Assembly: GCA_022885665.1 (NCBI GenBank) | Contig: JAGQDJ010000156.1 | Span: 1 to 64,000 of the forward strand | Source of the DNA: Triops longicaudatus | Taxonomy: Eukaryota; Arthropoda; Branchiopoda; Notostraca; Triopsidae | DNA length: 64,000 nucleotides | Direction: 5' to 3' | Shown here: positions 13,592-27,621 of the stretch, one piece after another | Layout of the letters: each line of letters opens with the position of its first letter | Position numbering within the stretch: the stretch's first letter is position 1 | Made by a program: the position numbers and the translations under genes | Notes under the pieces: model-generated | What the model was told of the DNA's origin: nothing | Seen by the model: only the letters and a program-made list of their open reading frames with translations | The model's database searches: none

Positions 13592-13633
13592 TGTTAATAA
13601 GTTTGTATTTTGTTAATAAGTTTGTATTTTGTT
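13592..13633. repeat. 19-bp tandem repeat, two copies plus a partial
   Basis: The unit tgttaataagtttgtattt occurs twice head to tail (13592-13610, 13611-13629) and is followed by a further tgtt. Intact copies suggest a recent slippage duplication in AT-rich DNA. Confidence 0.85.
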
Positions 13634-14771
13634 GTAAACATTATTTTTTTTGGATCAAAAATGGTTTTCAAGAGAAACTTTACTTATACACGCACTTAAA
13701 TACGATCTAGCTAACAATTACCGTTTAACTAAGTGTAAATGTTTAGAAGTTTTTCCCAAAATGCAAAATATGTTTCGATTCACGCGGTGTTTTAGCGCAC
13801 CATTTAGCCGCGTAGTCGGCGGGATTAGAGTACTGCAAAAGGCATTTTGAAATGCACGACGGGCTAAGTAGCAACAGGAGGGGTAAAAGCAACTATTTCA
13901 CGGACAGTGCCTTTCTTTTCTAATTAGCTCTAATGCAGTTCCGGAGGTCATTAGGTAATACGGCCAATTGCGCAGCTTGTACAATTCACCTGCTCTGGCG
14001 TTCTACTTTAAAACCCAGTCGTAGTTTTCCCCCGGCTCTCTCATGAACCTATTAGTGAAGCTGGGGCGAGGGCGTGTCTAAATGGAAGAGTTTCTACTGT
14101 GTTCTATACTGTAGCACTATAAGCCCTTATCGACTTGCTGTCTACCGAGTCTCGCGAGAATCCTACCTAGCTCGACTCTCTGATATCATCCCGTTTTTAA
14201 GCCATAGATTCAGTAATAACGAAGACGGCTCTGCTAATGCGTTTCTCAGGGTTTAAAAAATATTTAATTTTTTCCCCTTTTTTGTTCTCTGTGGACCAAA
14301 GGGCTAACTTAATTATCTTTGCCATGGCAGATGGCAGATATTTGGAGTTTTCTCTCGCTGAAATGAAGATATAACGTTCACTATTTTTGGGCATTTACAT
14401 CTCCGTTTTAAGTGAAGCTTGAGCACGAGAGTGGGTAGAATTAATAAAATGGAAAAAAAAATAGAGTAGGGTAACTGTCAAGTCCCACAGCTTTGTGGAA
14501 CGGATGTATCCAAAGGGAAATGATGCAATAAACCAGGGTGGAGTGTTGGTCTATACAATGATACATGACACAACTCTCCCGACAGAAACGAACAGGTGCT
14601 TACTGAACGCTGTGAAGTTTCTTAACAGAAGTTAGCTTAACTCAAAGCGACACAAAGTTAGTTGGTAAAAACTAGACAAAATAAACAAATAAAAAATAAT
14701 GATTAGAAGAAAAATAACTTCCTAAATTAAAACCAAAAAGGCTCTATTTACTCAGTATAATGCTAGAGTAT

Positions 14772-14817
14772 GTAAGAATCTTATTATTCTTACGTGTCTT
14801 AATTATCTTACGTGTCT
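14772..14817. repeat. Small hairpin overlapping a direct repeat
   Basis: gtaagaat (14772-14779) pairs with attcttac (14786-14793) around a 6-nt loop. cttacgtgtct occurs at 14789-14799 and again at 14807-14817 with period 18. No function is evident. Confidence 0.5.
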
Positions 14818-17581
14818 AATACTTCGTAGGATAAAACATCATTTAGTAAGAGCTATCTTAAGTTGTGGGCCAAATAACGTCAGCTGGGAATTAAGTCGAA
14901 AAAAACGTTATTTTATGGTTCAGAATTGATTGATTCTCTTAGCTAAAGCCTTTCATGAACTAGCGCTTCTTTTACTTTCGCACAATTTTTTTTAAGAGCT
15001 CCGAAATAGTTCTCTGAGAACAGTGAGCTGAGTAGATAATCCCATTTAAAATTTTCTTTTTTTCCCACAGCGGAAACTTTTTTCCATTTCCACCAACTGA
15101 CTAGCTTCTTTGTACCTTAAAAAGGAAAAAAAAAATTAACGCGAACGTCCAACTCGTGTGGTGCTGATGGCCACCACCGCGACGTTCGTTAAAATAAAAA
15201 CAAGAACGAAGTCGGCATTGTCAACGGACACCCACTATGCTTCGAGACACGCGATGTCACCGCACACAAATCTTTCCCGAGTCTTAAAATTTTACTTGGT
15301 CAGCTCTCTGCTTCCGTACACCAACTACTCAACTCGAGGCATAACACGTATTACCTATAGGGTAGAAAGATGACTCTACATCCCCCCTCACCCCCCATGC
15401 TATTTAACGACACGAAGACACGGCAACCAGCTATAATCTGAGTGGGAAGAATGCTGGATACGGGAAAAAGTCGTCAACCTAAACCGGTGTTCGACAATCG
15501 ACAGCATCTAACCTCCTTTAGTAAAGCCATTTATAAGAAACCCAACTGGCACGCGCCAGCCGAAAGACGAGATTGGAAGATTCCGACGAGCAGGTTCGGA
15601 AACTCCCCGGGAACGTAGATTTCGGTGAGGAAAAAAAGAAAGGCGAAGACAGACAAAAAAAGGTGATTGTTTTACAGCAAGTTTCCTGTTTCCTCTTTAC
15701 TGCCGGCCTTAATTAATTGCATTGAGCAGCTTTCAAGTTCAGCGCCACGACAAGGCAAACGCCGTCACTTATTTCTTTTCTGCTGGGAAGATTACAAAGA
15801 AGAATCAGCGACAAATCTTGCAAATACAAGTGGGTTCTCTAACGAAAGGGAGGAGCGAGTGAGAAAAACGCTGCTCTGCTCACGTTGTATAAAACAATGG
15901 CATGTGTAAGCATCTAGCTATTTTACATATGAGCATTCCATTCATGTCCTTATTGTACCTCACGCTGGAGTGATTTCACGCACCAGTATCTTGGCTTAGA
16001 ATTCCATAAATTCGCTTGGAAACTTTGCTGACGTCGACCCCGTTCAATCAGAACTTCCCCACTTGTCCAGCGCCCGAGGAACACCGAGCGAAAGGGGAGA
16101 ATCCTGCCAAGTTGCCTCGAAATGCCCTTTCGCTTGGCTTGCATCGGCTCTCCCTGTGGCCTCGCTGGTTCCCTCGCTGTCTCGCCCGCACACGGCATCG
16201 GAAATCACCTCGCCCCGTCCTTGCCAAGTAACTGTAGGTCGGGAGTTGCTTCGACTGACCTAAAGTGGTCCCAGCTGTGCCGAGTCAACCCCTTGTTTTT
16301 TGTTTCCCCCTGCGTGGTTTTCGATCGTACCGGGGAATTCCGTACACTTGGACGTATATATACAGAGAGGCTGTAGCGGCATTTTGTTTCCGAGAAAAAA
16401 AAAAGGAAATTCCCCCGTAGCGTCTGTTTGACGCACCATTACCACATGGGCATGCTCCATCGCCCGAGTCTGCATCCCCCAGCACGCTCTCATCATCGTG
16501 CAAAACCTCCCTTGAGAAAAAAGCGGGGTCTTTTTAAACGTGAGGATAAGGGTCCCTTTTCTGTTGCTTTCTAAACTCGCAAACCCTCTACACAAAACAA
16601 ACGGAAACCCTCTTAGCTTCCCTTATTCCATGCAACCTTCCAAACGTTCATATCGTTCCACCCAGCAAACCTTTCGATAATGCATACCATGTACGAAGAG
16701 TACAGCAGTGTGTTTAACTTGTAAGCACATTCCATGACCGAAGCTATTTGACAAATTAAAGAAGTCACGTTCCGGAATGTATGCCAGCTGGAAGACCAAG
16801 TTTGGAAGTTTGAGCGAGGGTGAAACACCAAATCATGGGGCTCTTGTCTTCCCCAGTCAAATGTTCTTACATGCTAACGATATTTCCAGTCCTTTTTTTC
16901 ACTATCTTCAAACATTGAAACATAAACTCCAGCACGTACCCCGTCCCCTTTCTCTTTCAAAAGTCCAGTTTACCCTGGGTTTTGGACCAAGATGAGATGG
17001 GCGTGAGAGGGGGTGATGGAGCGGAAAAGCAAGTTTCATGTTGGAGACGACACGGAAAATGAAGACTGCTATCGAAGGCTACTCCAACAATCAGAACTTT
17101 ATGGGTCCAACGCAACACGCGAGCTGCAGTGTTCCCTTTCGGCCGGCGTAAAGGAAGGAGGGGGAAGACCTCATCGCTTTCGACTATAAACACAGATTGA
17201 CCCAATCGAGTGATGCTTTAACAGAGTTTTCGATGAAAAGCTATCACATTACCATAGGAAAAGAGAGGCCGTGTGGGGATAAAACGAACGTTTGCAAAAG
17301 AATGATGGCTACACGAGAGGCCCGGTCCGGGACCGCAAAAGACAGGGAACGCGGGACTGGCGATATAGTGAGCTAAATGGGATCGATGGTGCTAGAAAAA
17401 AGGCGAGCCGGAAGCTAGAAACATGATACGCATATATAGGGCTTTTTTTTCGCCCGTCTTGGACCATCCTGTTCTGGTCTCTATAGGCATGGGTTATTGG
17501 CAGTCATGCTGCTCTTTATGGGCGACTTTTTCTTTTTCGATGTCAAGTTTATAAGGAAACATCCAGCCTAAAAAAAATAGC

Positions 17582-17596
17582 TTGTGTGTGTGTGTG
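17582..17596. repeat. Short (GT)n microsatellite
   Basis: Run of about seven TG units flanked by ctt and cttg. Confidence 0.85.
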
Positions 17597-20500
17597 CTTG
17601 TCAGAGATGGATACACGAAGAGGCTGTAGAAGCTAAAAGACATTCGACAGCTTCATTTGCTTTTCAACGTCAAAGATCAAGTTTCCTTACACGCCACGAT
17701 GAAGGATGCTTAACAAGCGCCCGTACAATTATAAGAGCCCGATAGCGAAGACAAAGTGCAGAACACGAGCTTCATAGATGACGATGGTCTGAAAAAAGTC
17801 GCAGTATAGATAAACTGTAGGGACTTGACACCCTAGATCTGCTTAAATGATCGATGACCACGTCAAAGAGGTGGTAATGAGCCAACAATGGGATACGTGA
17901 AAACATGAGGAAGGTCCTTGTTAAGCTGATTAGTTACCCTCCCGTACCCCGCCAGCATTGCTATGCAATTCTCCCTGTCATGTCTTTCTAACCGATAACA
18001 AGCTGTTGCGAGTCCAGAGGGATGCTATTTTGAGTTTTCTTGGACGGTTTTAAATCCCTTGGTAGAATTACTGCGTATTACGTTAATTGGACTATAGAGC
18101 GTTTGTCAGATTCACCAGTGACATTTATTGAGGCTATTTACAATACGAAACCGCCACCTTGTGCAATGTGCTTGTTCCATAAGTTTCTGCGATTGAGTAT
18201 TTAAGTTCTGCTGGTATTTTTTAGTAAAAAAATACTATCAAATGCGCCAACTCATGTATTTTGCGTAAAGAATCAAAAATCATTTTAAGGCTTTCGCATA
18301 TTTATTTTCAAACCTAGCGTTATACTTGTTACAAAAAAGCGTAAATATTCAAAAAATACAAGGAAAAATTTAACTTCCAGACCCACTTTAAGTTAAACAA
18401 AGTATCACAATAAGAGTCTTACGGCAGCAGCCAAAAGCTTACGCAAGATGGTAGATTTGCCGCTTCTTGCCACCATAGGCGTCATATGGCAAACGCCGTA
18501 TTACTTCAATTCTATCGCACATCGCAACAGGTTTCGATCAATGGCTCTTCGTTTAGTTTATACACTTGACTCGTAATTAATCTCATTGTCCCCTTGTCAG
18601 AAGACTCAACTGTTATACAAAACTATAAAACTCACGAAACTTATTTCCCTGCAATTTACGTCAGAAAATCTCAAGTCTCCAATTTGTTCAGCAGATTTTC
18701 TTTCTAAGTCCCATATCTGTGATTCTCGCAGAGCGAGGAATCTTAATAAGCCTATACAAGTCGCTAAGCATGTATTGACTCAGCACGACGTGGATGGAAG
18801 GGCCGGCTGTGATTAACACACCATAGACTTCGGGCTGCCACTTAAGCTTTTGTCGCAAAGTGTGTCATAAAAAGAATGCAAAAATAAGGGTCAAATTTTT
18901 CTTTTCCCATGTTGGAACTGTGTGGGCAAATTTATCTCGCTACCCTCTTCCCAACCTCCAGAGATCCGGGGCATTTCCCCATATAACTGTCAGTTGACAC
19001 TGCTCAGCTGAGAGCGGGAAAACCCGGCACTCTGGGGGCTGCCATCACCGGCACCGTTGGCACTTTCCAGAGCCAGAGAGAGCAATGGCTTTGGGAGGAA
19101 GATAATTAGCATCCCTTTCACATAAGTAACCTCTGATATCCCAATAATGCCACCCTAACACTCGCCCCAACCCAGTAATTTATTCTCGTTGTCACGCCAC
19201 GCGTTTTTCTAGTTCTTATTTCTATTTTCATTGTAGACTCCTGAGACAACACAGACCACAAGTAACCAATCAAGTCCAAGTTTGCTCGCTGTCTGGCAAG
19301 AGAACACCTTTTGTTTTCACACCAAAACGTACACCACAGGAGCTGGTGCTTTTTATTCGTATTTATTTTACTTATTTTTCCCCAAGAAGACAGAACAAGA
19401 CCCATCGTAGCTGTCAAGCAACCGCTTGCCTTGGTTAAGCATGCGGGTGGGTGAAAAATCAACAACACTGAGCGCCACATTCCCTCCCAGACCCCCAACT
19501 TTAAGCCTTCTTCGCACTGCATGAGTTTTGACTGGCTTCTTCGTTCTCATTAACGCCCCTAGTTCAGAGATTCACATCAACAAGGCCGTGCCGGAGCGCC
19601 AGAAAAAAAAATGGAATCCTATATCAAGCCGGAGCATGCAGCTTCGCTTGGGCCAAAGACAGCTAGCAATTAAGAACATGCCTAACGTATTTTGAACTTG
19701 TGTATCCTCTTTTTCCCTAAACCTTTTTTTTTTTTTGTCTTTCTTATCTTGGCTTCTGTCTGCGTATTTTGTTTTGATGCTCTTTTGCCTGCTCCGGACA
19801 AGTTTTAAAGCAATGAACCCCACACGTATTTTCAGCGCTAGATTACACGGCCTTACTTCTGATCACAAGGCGTAAAACAAAGATGCGTGGAGGCAAGTTT
19901 TGTTACAGCTTGTGTGTTATGTCCAGTAGCTGGGGAAAAGTTGTGAGGTGTTGGGCCGAGAATTGCGATGGCGCGTGGAAAACACGAGGGGATCGTTTGC
20001 AACGATAAGGTTTTCCGCGTGCTTGGCATACGCGAGAAAACGTCCAAACAGCAGCGCCGGTATATAAGGTGTCACGCCCACAGAACCCAACAGGGATCTG
20101 TTGCGATACACGCTATTCCACTTCCCAAAATGCCATTACCTTACAATGCGCTGCGATGTGCACAGGGATTAGCAAATCTTTAAAATTTCACAAGGCGTGC
20201 AACTTTCCAATCGTGTCAACAGTTCTAAGCTTCAGTCAGGGCTAAAAGCGAGAATTGCCAGGTTTTACCTGCTTTTCAAGCATGTTTCATGTCCACTCAT
20301 TTTCCAAAATTTAAACACCTTACCTTATCTAACAATGGAATGACAGTTTTATTGTTGCTAGTTCATTTTCCTCGAGCTCCACGCAAGAGAACTAGTTGCA
20401 CGTCAGTTTGACGTTCTTAACTGGGCTTTTAGAGTTACTTTACAATTCTGGGCAAGAGAAACGTCATTAGCAGAAAATTGTTACTCATGAATTTCATTAA

Positions 20501-22369
20501 CCTTTCTGGCGGAAAGATGAGTGCTAGCGAGCCGGAGACGTCCAAAACAGAATTTGCTGTTTTCAGGAAAAAGTACATTGCCCTTTATTATGTTTGGCAA
20601 TCAAACAGAATTTCACTTTCCAATTTAAAGATTCAAACTGGTAGACTCAAATAATATTTTATTCAATGCTGAAACTTCATATACCTAATTCAATTCCGCG
20701 CACTATTTAACATTTCAATTTCGTTATGTGTGACTCTATTGCTGAACTCTCGTTGCTGACATTTCATTTCTGAAATTTCATTATTGGTATATGTTATAAA
20801 ATAAAATACGTCATAAATACTTTACTTCAACTTCAAACGAATTTGTCGATATACAGTTACTATGTTGAAAATCTGAGGATTTTTTTATGAATTTGTTGGA
20901 TGCTGCTAAGCATAAAAAAGCAAGAACTATTGGACATGTTTTCTTAGGTTTTCCACGTGGGCGACCCGGATCCGTTTCGAACTTTCTACTGACAGCAAGC
21001 TCGTCTTCGTTTTAGCGTGTACCACGTGTTCAAAACGGAGAAGCGAACGAGGCTTGAAAAAGGGAAAAACAAGCCACCATTCATCAATCTAATGAAGTGA
21101 AACAGATGCTTGGATGTGTATACACATTTCAAGCTTCCGTACTGTATAACGGTGTTGCATATATCCGAGCTGCGATACGTCAATACAGCTCATTCATCGC
21201 CAATGCCAAAGGGGCAGCCAGGACTTACTTTTTTTACTGTTTTTTGAAGCTCAGGAAACAAGTTTTTGGTGATGTATTGCATTTTCCTTTTTTATCAACG
21301 ATTCCCTTCGTTAGACTATCGACTTGCATACTATGAAGCCTTTCACCCCCGAACGGTACCAACCCCAAAAGCGGAAATGGAATCTTCCATCTCTACAGTT
21401 CTTCTCTCTATAAAATCATGAGAACTACAAAGCAGATCCTCGTTTGTGGGGGGTTCGCAACTTTTAATCCGCTTACTGATCAAGTTAAGTGCATGTGGGA
21501 GACCCGTTCACCCCCTTTTCTCCGAGTCCCCATGCCTAAGCAGCAGTGCAGGAGCTTATGAAGTGTAGAAGGCGTTTGCATTTGGAAAAAAAGATGCTGA
21601 CAATACCGGTGGCAAGTACAGCTCTCCGCCCGAATAAACCAGTTTCCATTTCTGATGCACTCCTAGAACTGCATGAACGTGCAGATGATAATTGCTGCCT
21701 TGCCACGGCTTTACCCTACGGTCGGGAATGAAAATCTCACCTTGCCAACCGCCGGCTCATTACCACGTCGTTAAGACCACATAATTAGCTCGTCAAAGCG
21801 GACAAATCATCTCAGAGCAAGCAAGGGAGGTTACCGGAGGTGTACACATAAAAGCATCTGCCTCGGAACGAGATCATCAAGCTTTTAGCAACCTGGCTCT
21901 AGTACTCGGCTTGCGCTCCTTTATTCCCACACATTGCAATAACGCTATATTAAATCCTTTCTCTAATTTCCCACCCTTGTCTTCCCTGTGTGCAACATGA
22001 ATGGAGTCTGCGTTCCAGATGTGGGAAAAAGACATCCTTTTAAAGTCTCTGTATACCTTTCTCTTATGTTACGTTGAGAGCGTCAGAGAATTTGCTTTGA
22101 GAATTTTCGGATAGTTGTACATTTTCTGAATTATTTTTCCTAACAAACTTGACTAGACAACAGCAAATAACGTTGCGACGTGATCTAATCTAGGAAGGCA
22201 GAACAATTCAACAGTTACAAATTAATGCTGGGTATTTTTTAAACAATCTTTGAAGTTTATTTGGTAGTATTACAAAGCAAAATTTCACTTTCAAGAGATT
22301 TCAGTAAACATCGCAATTGACTAAAAACAAAATGTGATGAAAAGGCGAGTTACTCAGGTAAAAAAAGGC

Positions 22370-22455
22370 GAGTTATTCGATACTGGCTATTACTCCGGCT
22401 ATAACTAACCGATTAATTCCACTAGGTGTTTGTTATAGCGAGATTTCCTTCCAAT
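22370..22455. mobile_element. Decayed pogo-like terminal repeat relic
   Basis: Contains gttatagcgagatt, whose complement (aatctcgctataac) matches the terminal repeat core of the MITE at 26.6 kb (AATCTCGTTATAAC) with one mismatch, plus a diverged ggctataactaacc nearby. The partner end is not visible. Confidence 0.3.
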
Positions 22456-22615
22456 ATTCTTTTATTTACTAAAATACTCTTAAATGATAAAAATTCTGAA
22501 CTCAGAAAATGCTTTTCATTTAAAAGTACAAATTTGATAGAAACCTTGAATAAAAGCCTTAAAAATTTCCAATTATGAATTACCTATTACTATCAAGACT
22601 TTTCCAAATTGTGCG

Positions 22616-22640
22616 TAGTTATCACAGTGTGTGATAACTA
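22616..22640. repeat. Perfect 11-bp hairpin with 3-nt loop
   Basis: tagttatcaca and its exact complement tgtgataacta are separated by gtg. It lies in an AT-rich block close to the decayed inverted-repeat relic at 22.4 kb, so it may be a transposon remnant. Confidence 0.7.
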
Positions 22641-24891
22641 GCTTGAACCGCCTTCTATGTAAATCGCTTCATTACCAGTTTGCATGATACGTTAGGGACT
22701 AATAATACTGTCTCTCTCCCCAAATGTCGCTGATTTGTGAAACATGTCTCAGGCAGAAACGACGACCCTGACTGCCGCAATCTCTCTCCATCCTGCTTTT
22801 TCCTCTTCTGACGAGCTGTGATGTTACGACGTCATCATGTAATCCTGTCTATGTCGTTCAATTTGCGTAAGGGCTAATTCGCCAATCAGGACTCGAGCGA
22901 TTTAGGAGTGTCGGAGGCAAGAGCGAAGTTGTGTTCGCCGGGCTTGAAACAAAGCCCACGCCTTGAGTGGCTCACTTTAGGTTAGGGTTAGGCGACGCAA
23001 TGCTAGAGCAGGGATTCTCAAGCCAAACTTTGGATGATGATGGCGATGAGGGTGGAAGTGGGACGAGGGTTGAGTTTCATGTGTGTTTTAACGTAGATGC
23101 CTTCGCTGCCGCCCGCCCCAAGTTAATTGCACCTCTGCTTTGTCCCCTTCGCTTCGCCAAAAGCGAGCGTTGAGCCCGACGTGCAGACTCATCATGCTCC
23201 AGGGTTGTACGAGCGCCTCGTAAAAGTGCCTTAACGACCTTTGACCCCAGCGTTTACAGTACTATTACAAAATCCTTCTTTACGGGGGGAAAAGAAGTCT
23301 TCTTCTCCCTTCTTAAACGTGCGATGGATACGAATCACAAACTTTGCTTCCAAATAAGCTAGAACGCCTTACCACGAAAACCTCTTCAATAATGAAAACA
23401 CTTCAATACAATGGCTATTCTTGTCCCCCACGACTCCCTTTTTTTTCCAAGGTTTAAGCACTCGCCACCGATTCCTTGAACTCATACCGTCGCCGTAATA
23501 ACCCGAGGGAAGCTGACACAATACTTGGCTACTGCGTTTCCCTGATGTAAGAAAATCCTGCCTCACTCATTTGTTCCCTTCCGCCCCCTACAAATTGCCC
23601 GACGTCACAAAAAAGAAACACGGCGCGCTCATACGATCTTACTGATAGGCGACAATGTGAACAACAGCTGGAGACGCTGGGTGACCAGTCCGTATCTCAA
23701 CGAAAAAGGGCAAAAGAAACCAAAAGCACTTCCTGAGACACCAGTCTGACGATCGAACTAGCGAAAAATTGTCGATGACTCGGGAGGATTATGTTTCAAC
23801 CCCCCAAAATGCAGACGGTTACCGTATGCCGAAACGCTTCCCAGGTTCGTGATGTAAACTACTTCGTCTCATTCGGGCTCAATGCTCTTATTGTTTCAAG
23901 TTAATAAGCTCTTTTTATTGATAGCAGAAAAGAAATTTGCGTTGACGGTATCACAGTTTTGCTGCACATTTTAAAGATATATACAACAGAAGCCTTATAA
24001 GAGGATAATAAAGTTCTTGTAATCTGTTTCAACAGAAAAATGAGAAATGAAAGAACGCAATTATTTGTTAAGGCATGTAGATAGAAATTATTAGAGTCTT
24101 CATCATTGTTCATCACTGCTCCGAAATATTTCAAGTTTGCGTTCAGTCAACGGTTGCTGTGTGTTTCTTATGAATCGTAGTTGCTTTGTTTACCTACCTT
24201 TTTAATATTTTCAGTTTACGTTAATTTAAAGTTACGAATTTGTACGCGCAGAAGATAATTAAATGTAGAAAAAATCGTGCATTACACATACACGGCAGAA
24301 AGTTTCTATGTACTACTGATCTTTGCTTTGTTATTGATCACTAAGCAACCAAAGAGTCATCAAATTAGTAAAAATTATTGAGGATATTTTTGAGTGATGC
24401 CACTATTAGTTGTATAAATTATTAACTGAGGTTTTACTCTGAAAAAGTTTCGATAAACATTGACGTTACTGTAATTTCAAGGCAATTTTTCCCACCGTCA
24501 AAAAAAAAATAGCTTATGCAGTGTTTACGTGAGTTTTTGCGGTCCAGGGTTAGCAATAAGTTTCCAAGTATTACCTACAGCGTGTATCAAAGGGGCAGGG
24601 TAGTCGGACGTCGATATTGAACAGCATTCTTTCACTGGGAAAAAGAAAGACTGAAATGGAATTGGCCATGAGGGACTTGTCAATTAAAATAACACCGAAA
24701 CGCTTAATCCAGGTTACATGTGGCTCGAAATCCCTCAGGTACCGCCGATTATGCCTGAAATAAATCATCACAACCCAAAACCAGCTGAACAGAAATTTTT
24801 CCTTCACTGATCCAATTGCCTCACTCTTCTAATCAAAAATCCCGTACAAGGTTTTCCACGTAGCCTATGAGACTAATGCGATCCTATGTTT

Positions 24892-24948
24892 CTTTTTTTT
24901 TTAATTCTTTTTTATTATTATTATTATTATTATTATTTTTTTTTTTTG
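24892..24948. repeat. Poly-T with (TTA)n microsatellite
   Basis: T runs surround about eight TTA/ATT trinucleotide units (24913-24936). Confidence 0.9.
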
Positions 24949-26609
24949 CTGTTTCAGTTTTCATTTTTTGCTGCCTGTCAGTCTTGCCTGCGGAGGCGCA
25001 GTTTTGTTTGCTAAACTTGCCGTTGAACTTTGTTGCTGCCAGAATAAAAGCGATGTCGGTAGGGTGAATGCTTTTGTTATAGTGAACGCTTTTTATTAGC
25101 TGGTTGGGTATACAAGTTTTTGAGTTGTCAATCACCCCGTATCGACGAGCTTCGGGTACACAAGGCAAATGCCATGGCAATAGAAACGCAACACAAGGCA
25201 AAGGGAGTTGGGTAATAGGACACAACCCCCTTACATATTCACAATTCGCTCTAGCTCTTCCTCCTTTTTATATAAATTACACTAAGGGTGATACTGTACA
25301 GCGCTTCAAGGGGAGAGGGTTTATAAACATGAAAAAGGATCCATGCCTTGGTCGAGACGAAGTCCATGAAACTGTCTCTTACTTTACTCTAGTTAGGTTA
25401 TATCATTTCTTCTTCGGAAGAGATGTTTCATCACACGAGACTATAGACCTTGACGGACAAAAGCCGACAGTTAGGCCAACCCATCCTACCCTGCCGGAAA
25501 TGATAACGAGGGGTATCTGCGACAGTTTAACACCACGAAGCCTTGTTACGATGCTAATTTTCCGGAAGTCTAACACTGATATTTTTGCAACGCTGGCTTC
25601 CCGCCATGCCAGCCAGTGCCGGTATAGCTTTTCCTTCACCGGCAACAGGCACAAATGGGACATGATTTTTCATTTTTTTATTTCCGTCCACAGAACACCG
25701 TTAAAAACGCTGTCCTTCTGAGTGCCTTTACTGCAGGAAGCTTTACTGTTGCCATCTCGTTCTTGTCTTTTCACGACTTCGGCGTATTCTTGGGTTTCTA
25801 TGTACCAATGCACGCAACAAAACCTCCAGATCTGGCTATTCCTAAGAAACTAGGAGATGTGGTCGTATATCAGCGGACTTTATCCAAATAAGCATCAGGC
25901 TATAAATTAGCTTTTCATGGAAAAGAATACGCTTTTGGGGAAGGATTTCACTTTTCAGATTGTAAAGACAAGTAACACATGGACCCAGGGCCGTGTCTTG
26001 TTAAGGCCCGAAGTTATTTCGTCTGCTTTTGTGTTACCCAAGTGACAAGTCCCAGACACTTTTTCTTAGACCTTGTTCTCGAATTTTTAGGTGGAGAGAT
26101 ATGGGCTGTTCCAAACCGCTTGTTACGTTCCATGTTCCGGAGCGGCACGTGAAATGCCTTGGTTACAATACCGGGAGTCGACGCAAAGGCCAAATATTGA
26201 CTCATTATTGGTTTTCAGAAGCTTCGCGTGTTGACGGCGCTTTTCAGAACAGTGCCCGGGTGTAAAATATGCAAGGATCAATAACGCGTTAATGAATGTT
26301 TGCAAACTTGCAGGCTTCGGCGGGATGTTTTCTTTAGTGTGTATAACCGACAAGGGGAAAACGAGTGACGCGTTTAAACGATCTAATCTTTACGTTAAGC
26401 TGTCTCTTCAACTGCTTCCTTTGTTAAACTACTTGCAGATGACTGAAAAACTGTGTCATAACCTGAGATGGGCCTAGGATCATATAGGGCGCCCAAGCCA
26501 TTCCAACTTGCGTTAGCAAACTCCAAGAAAGACACTCATCATGAACTGTCTCTCTAAGATACACTGTATATTTTATTTAAAGTAATGTTATGTAATAAAT
26601 AACCATATA

Positions 26610-26766
26610 CAGTAGAATCTCGATATTACGGACCTCCAGGAAAAATAATCGGTACATTCGAAGTTTTATGAGATTTTTTTCTTAAAACGTAATTCGGAAC
26701 TTAAATTGCGCTCACTGCGGCCAGCAAATTCGTTGTAGAAGGTATCGTTATAACGAGATTCTACAG
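26610..26766. mobile_element. Pogo-like MITE (157 bp)
   Basis: The terminal inverted repeats begin CAGTAGAATCTCGATATTA on the left and, read from the right on the other strand, CTGTAGAATCTCGTTATAA. The ends are flanked by TA on both sides (26608-26609 and 26767-26768), the target-site duplication of Tc1/mariner/pogo transposons. There is no room for a transposase, so it is a non-autonomous copy. The CAGTAGAA..CTCG..TATAACGA style of end is known from pogo/Tigger-like families. Confidence 0.7.
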
Positions 26767-27621
26767 TATTCACGAAAGCGCTTGCTAATACGACAAAAAA
26801 AAAACACTTTAGTAGGAGAGAATGGAAAACTGGAAGTTTAAAGACGGGATTGTTATTGTTACTTTTAACAAGTTTACTTTTTTACTGCTTTGGGGATTGT
26901 TTTCCAATTCCGTTGCTTTTTATTCCCCTCCCACGCAAGCTGTGAACAGCCTGCGTCTTCAATTCTCGTGGAACGTTTGCGTTCGCGAATATCCTTGAAC
27001 TTGCCAAGCTGTTGGTGGATTCCTGTCTTGGATTCGGTCAACAAGCGGGCACAAAGCGACACAAAAAGGTTTGATACCATTGGTATACCATGTGCCTGCC
27101 TGCACATAACGTATAGCATGCATAACTGATATGTCTTTCCACTGTGTTTCTGTCTTCTATTCCAGCCGTCTCTTGGGCCCTTGCGAACCGTGCACCCGCT
27201 CACCAAAACGCCCCACACCAAAATCAATGTTGCTCGTACTCTTGACACCAAACCATACTACCGCCCGCCAATGCTTAAAAACTCCCCGAAACTTTCTTCA
27301 TCTGCCAGCATAACTTTTATTATTGCCTTCCTAAAGCCTTAACGATGTAAAGTCTTTTCAACTCTCGCACTTGGTGCTACGAAATATATGCGTGTGATAA
27401 TTAATCAACCCTTCTCTCTGGTTGAAACATGAGGCTGCAACATCCCGGGCAGTGATGCACTCCCTTCTATCGAATTACAGAATTATGGCATACCTTCTCT
27501 ATGGATCATTCCAACAAATGAGAGAAAAATGTTCCAGCGGCGTGTCTTGATGTACAGCTACAGCTGTTGTGTCAAACACACACAGTGGAGAAAAAAGGGC
27601 CACCACAGCGGCACACAAGGT

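Larger units (their letters stand above)
8615..27621. other. Gene-poor stretch
   Basis: Nineteen kilobases where I found no convincing exon. Apart from the repeats and mobile elements listed separately, it alternates balanced-composition blocks (8.6-10.5, 11.8-13.5, 15.1-18.0, 21.0-22.0 kb) with AT-rich blocks (10.6-11.7, 14.4-15.1, 18.1-18.4, 20.4-20.9, 22.1-22.7, 23.9-24.5 kb). Undetected upstream exons of the 8.6 kb gene could lie here. Confidence 0.5.

Noticed and set aside
19118..19522. 134-codon frame on the minus strand
   Set aside because: No domain, no coding-like composition and no supporting splice signals.
25104..25721. Longest uninterrupted open frame in the window (205 codons, plus strand)
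   Set aside because: No recognisable domain or compositional bias, no clear Kozak or splice context, and a second long frame overlaps it on the other strand. Length alone is not enough in a balanced-composition block.
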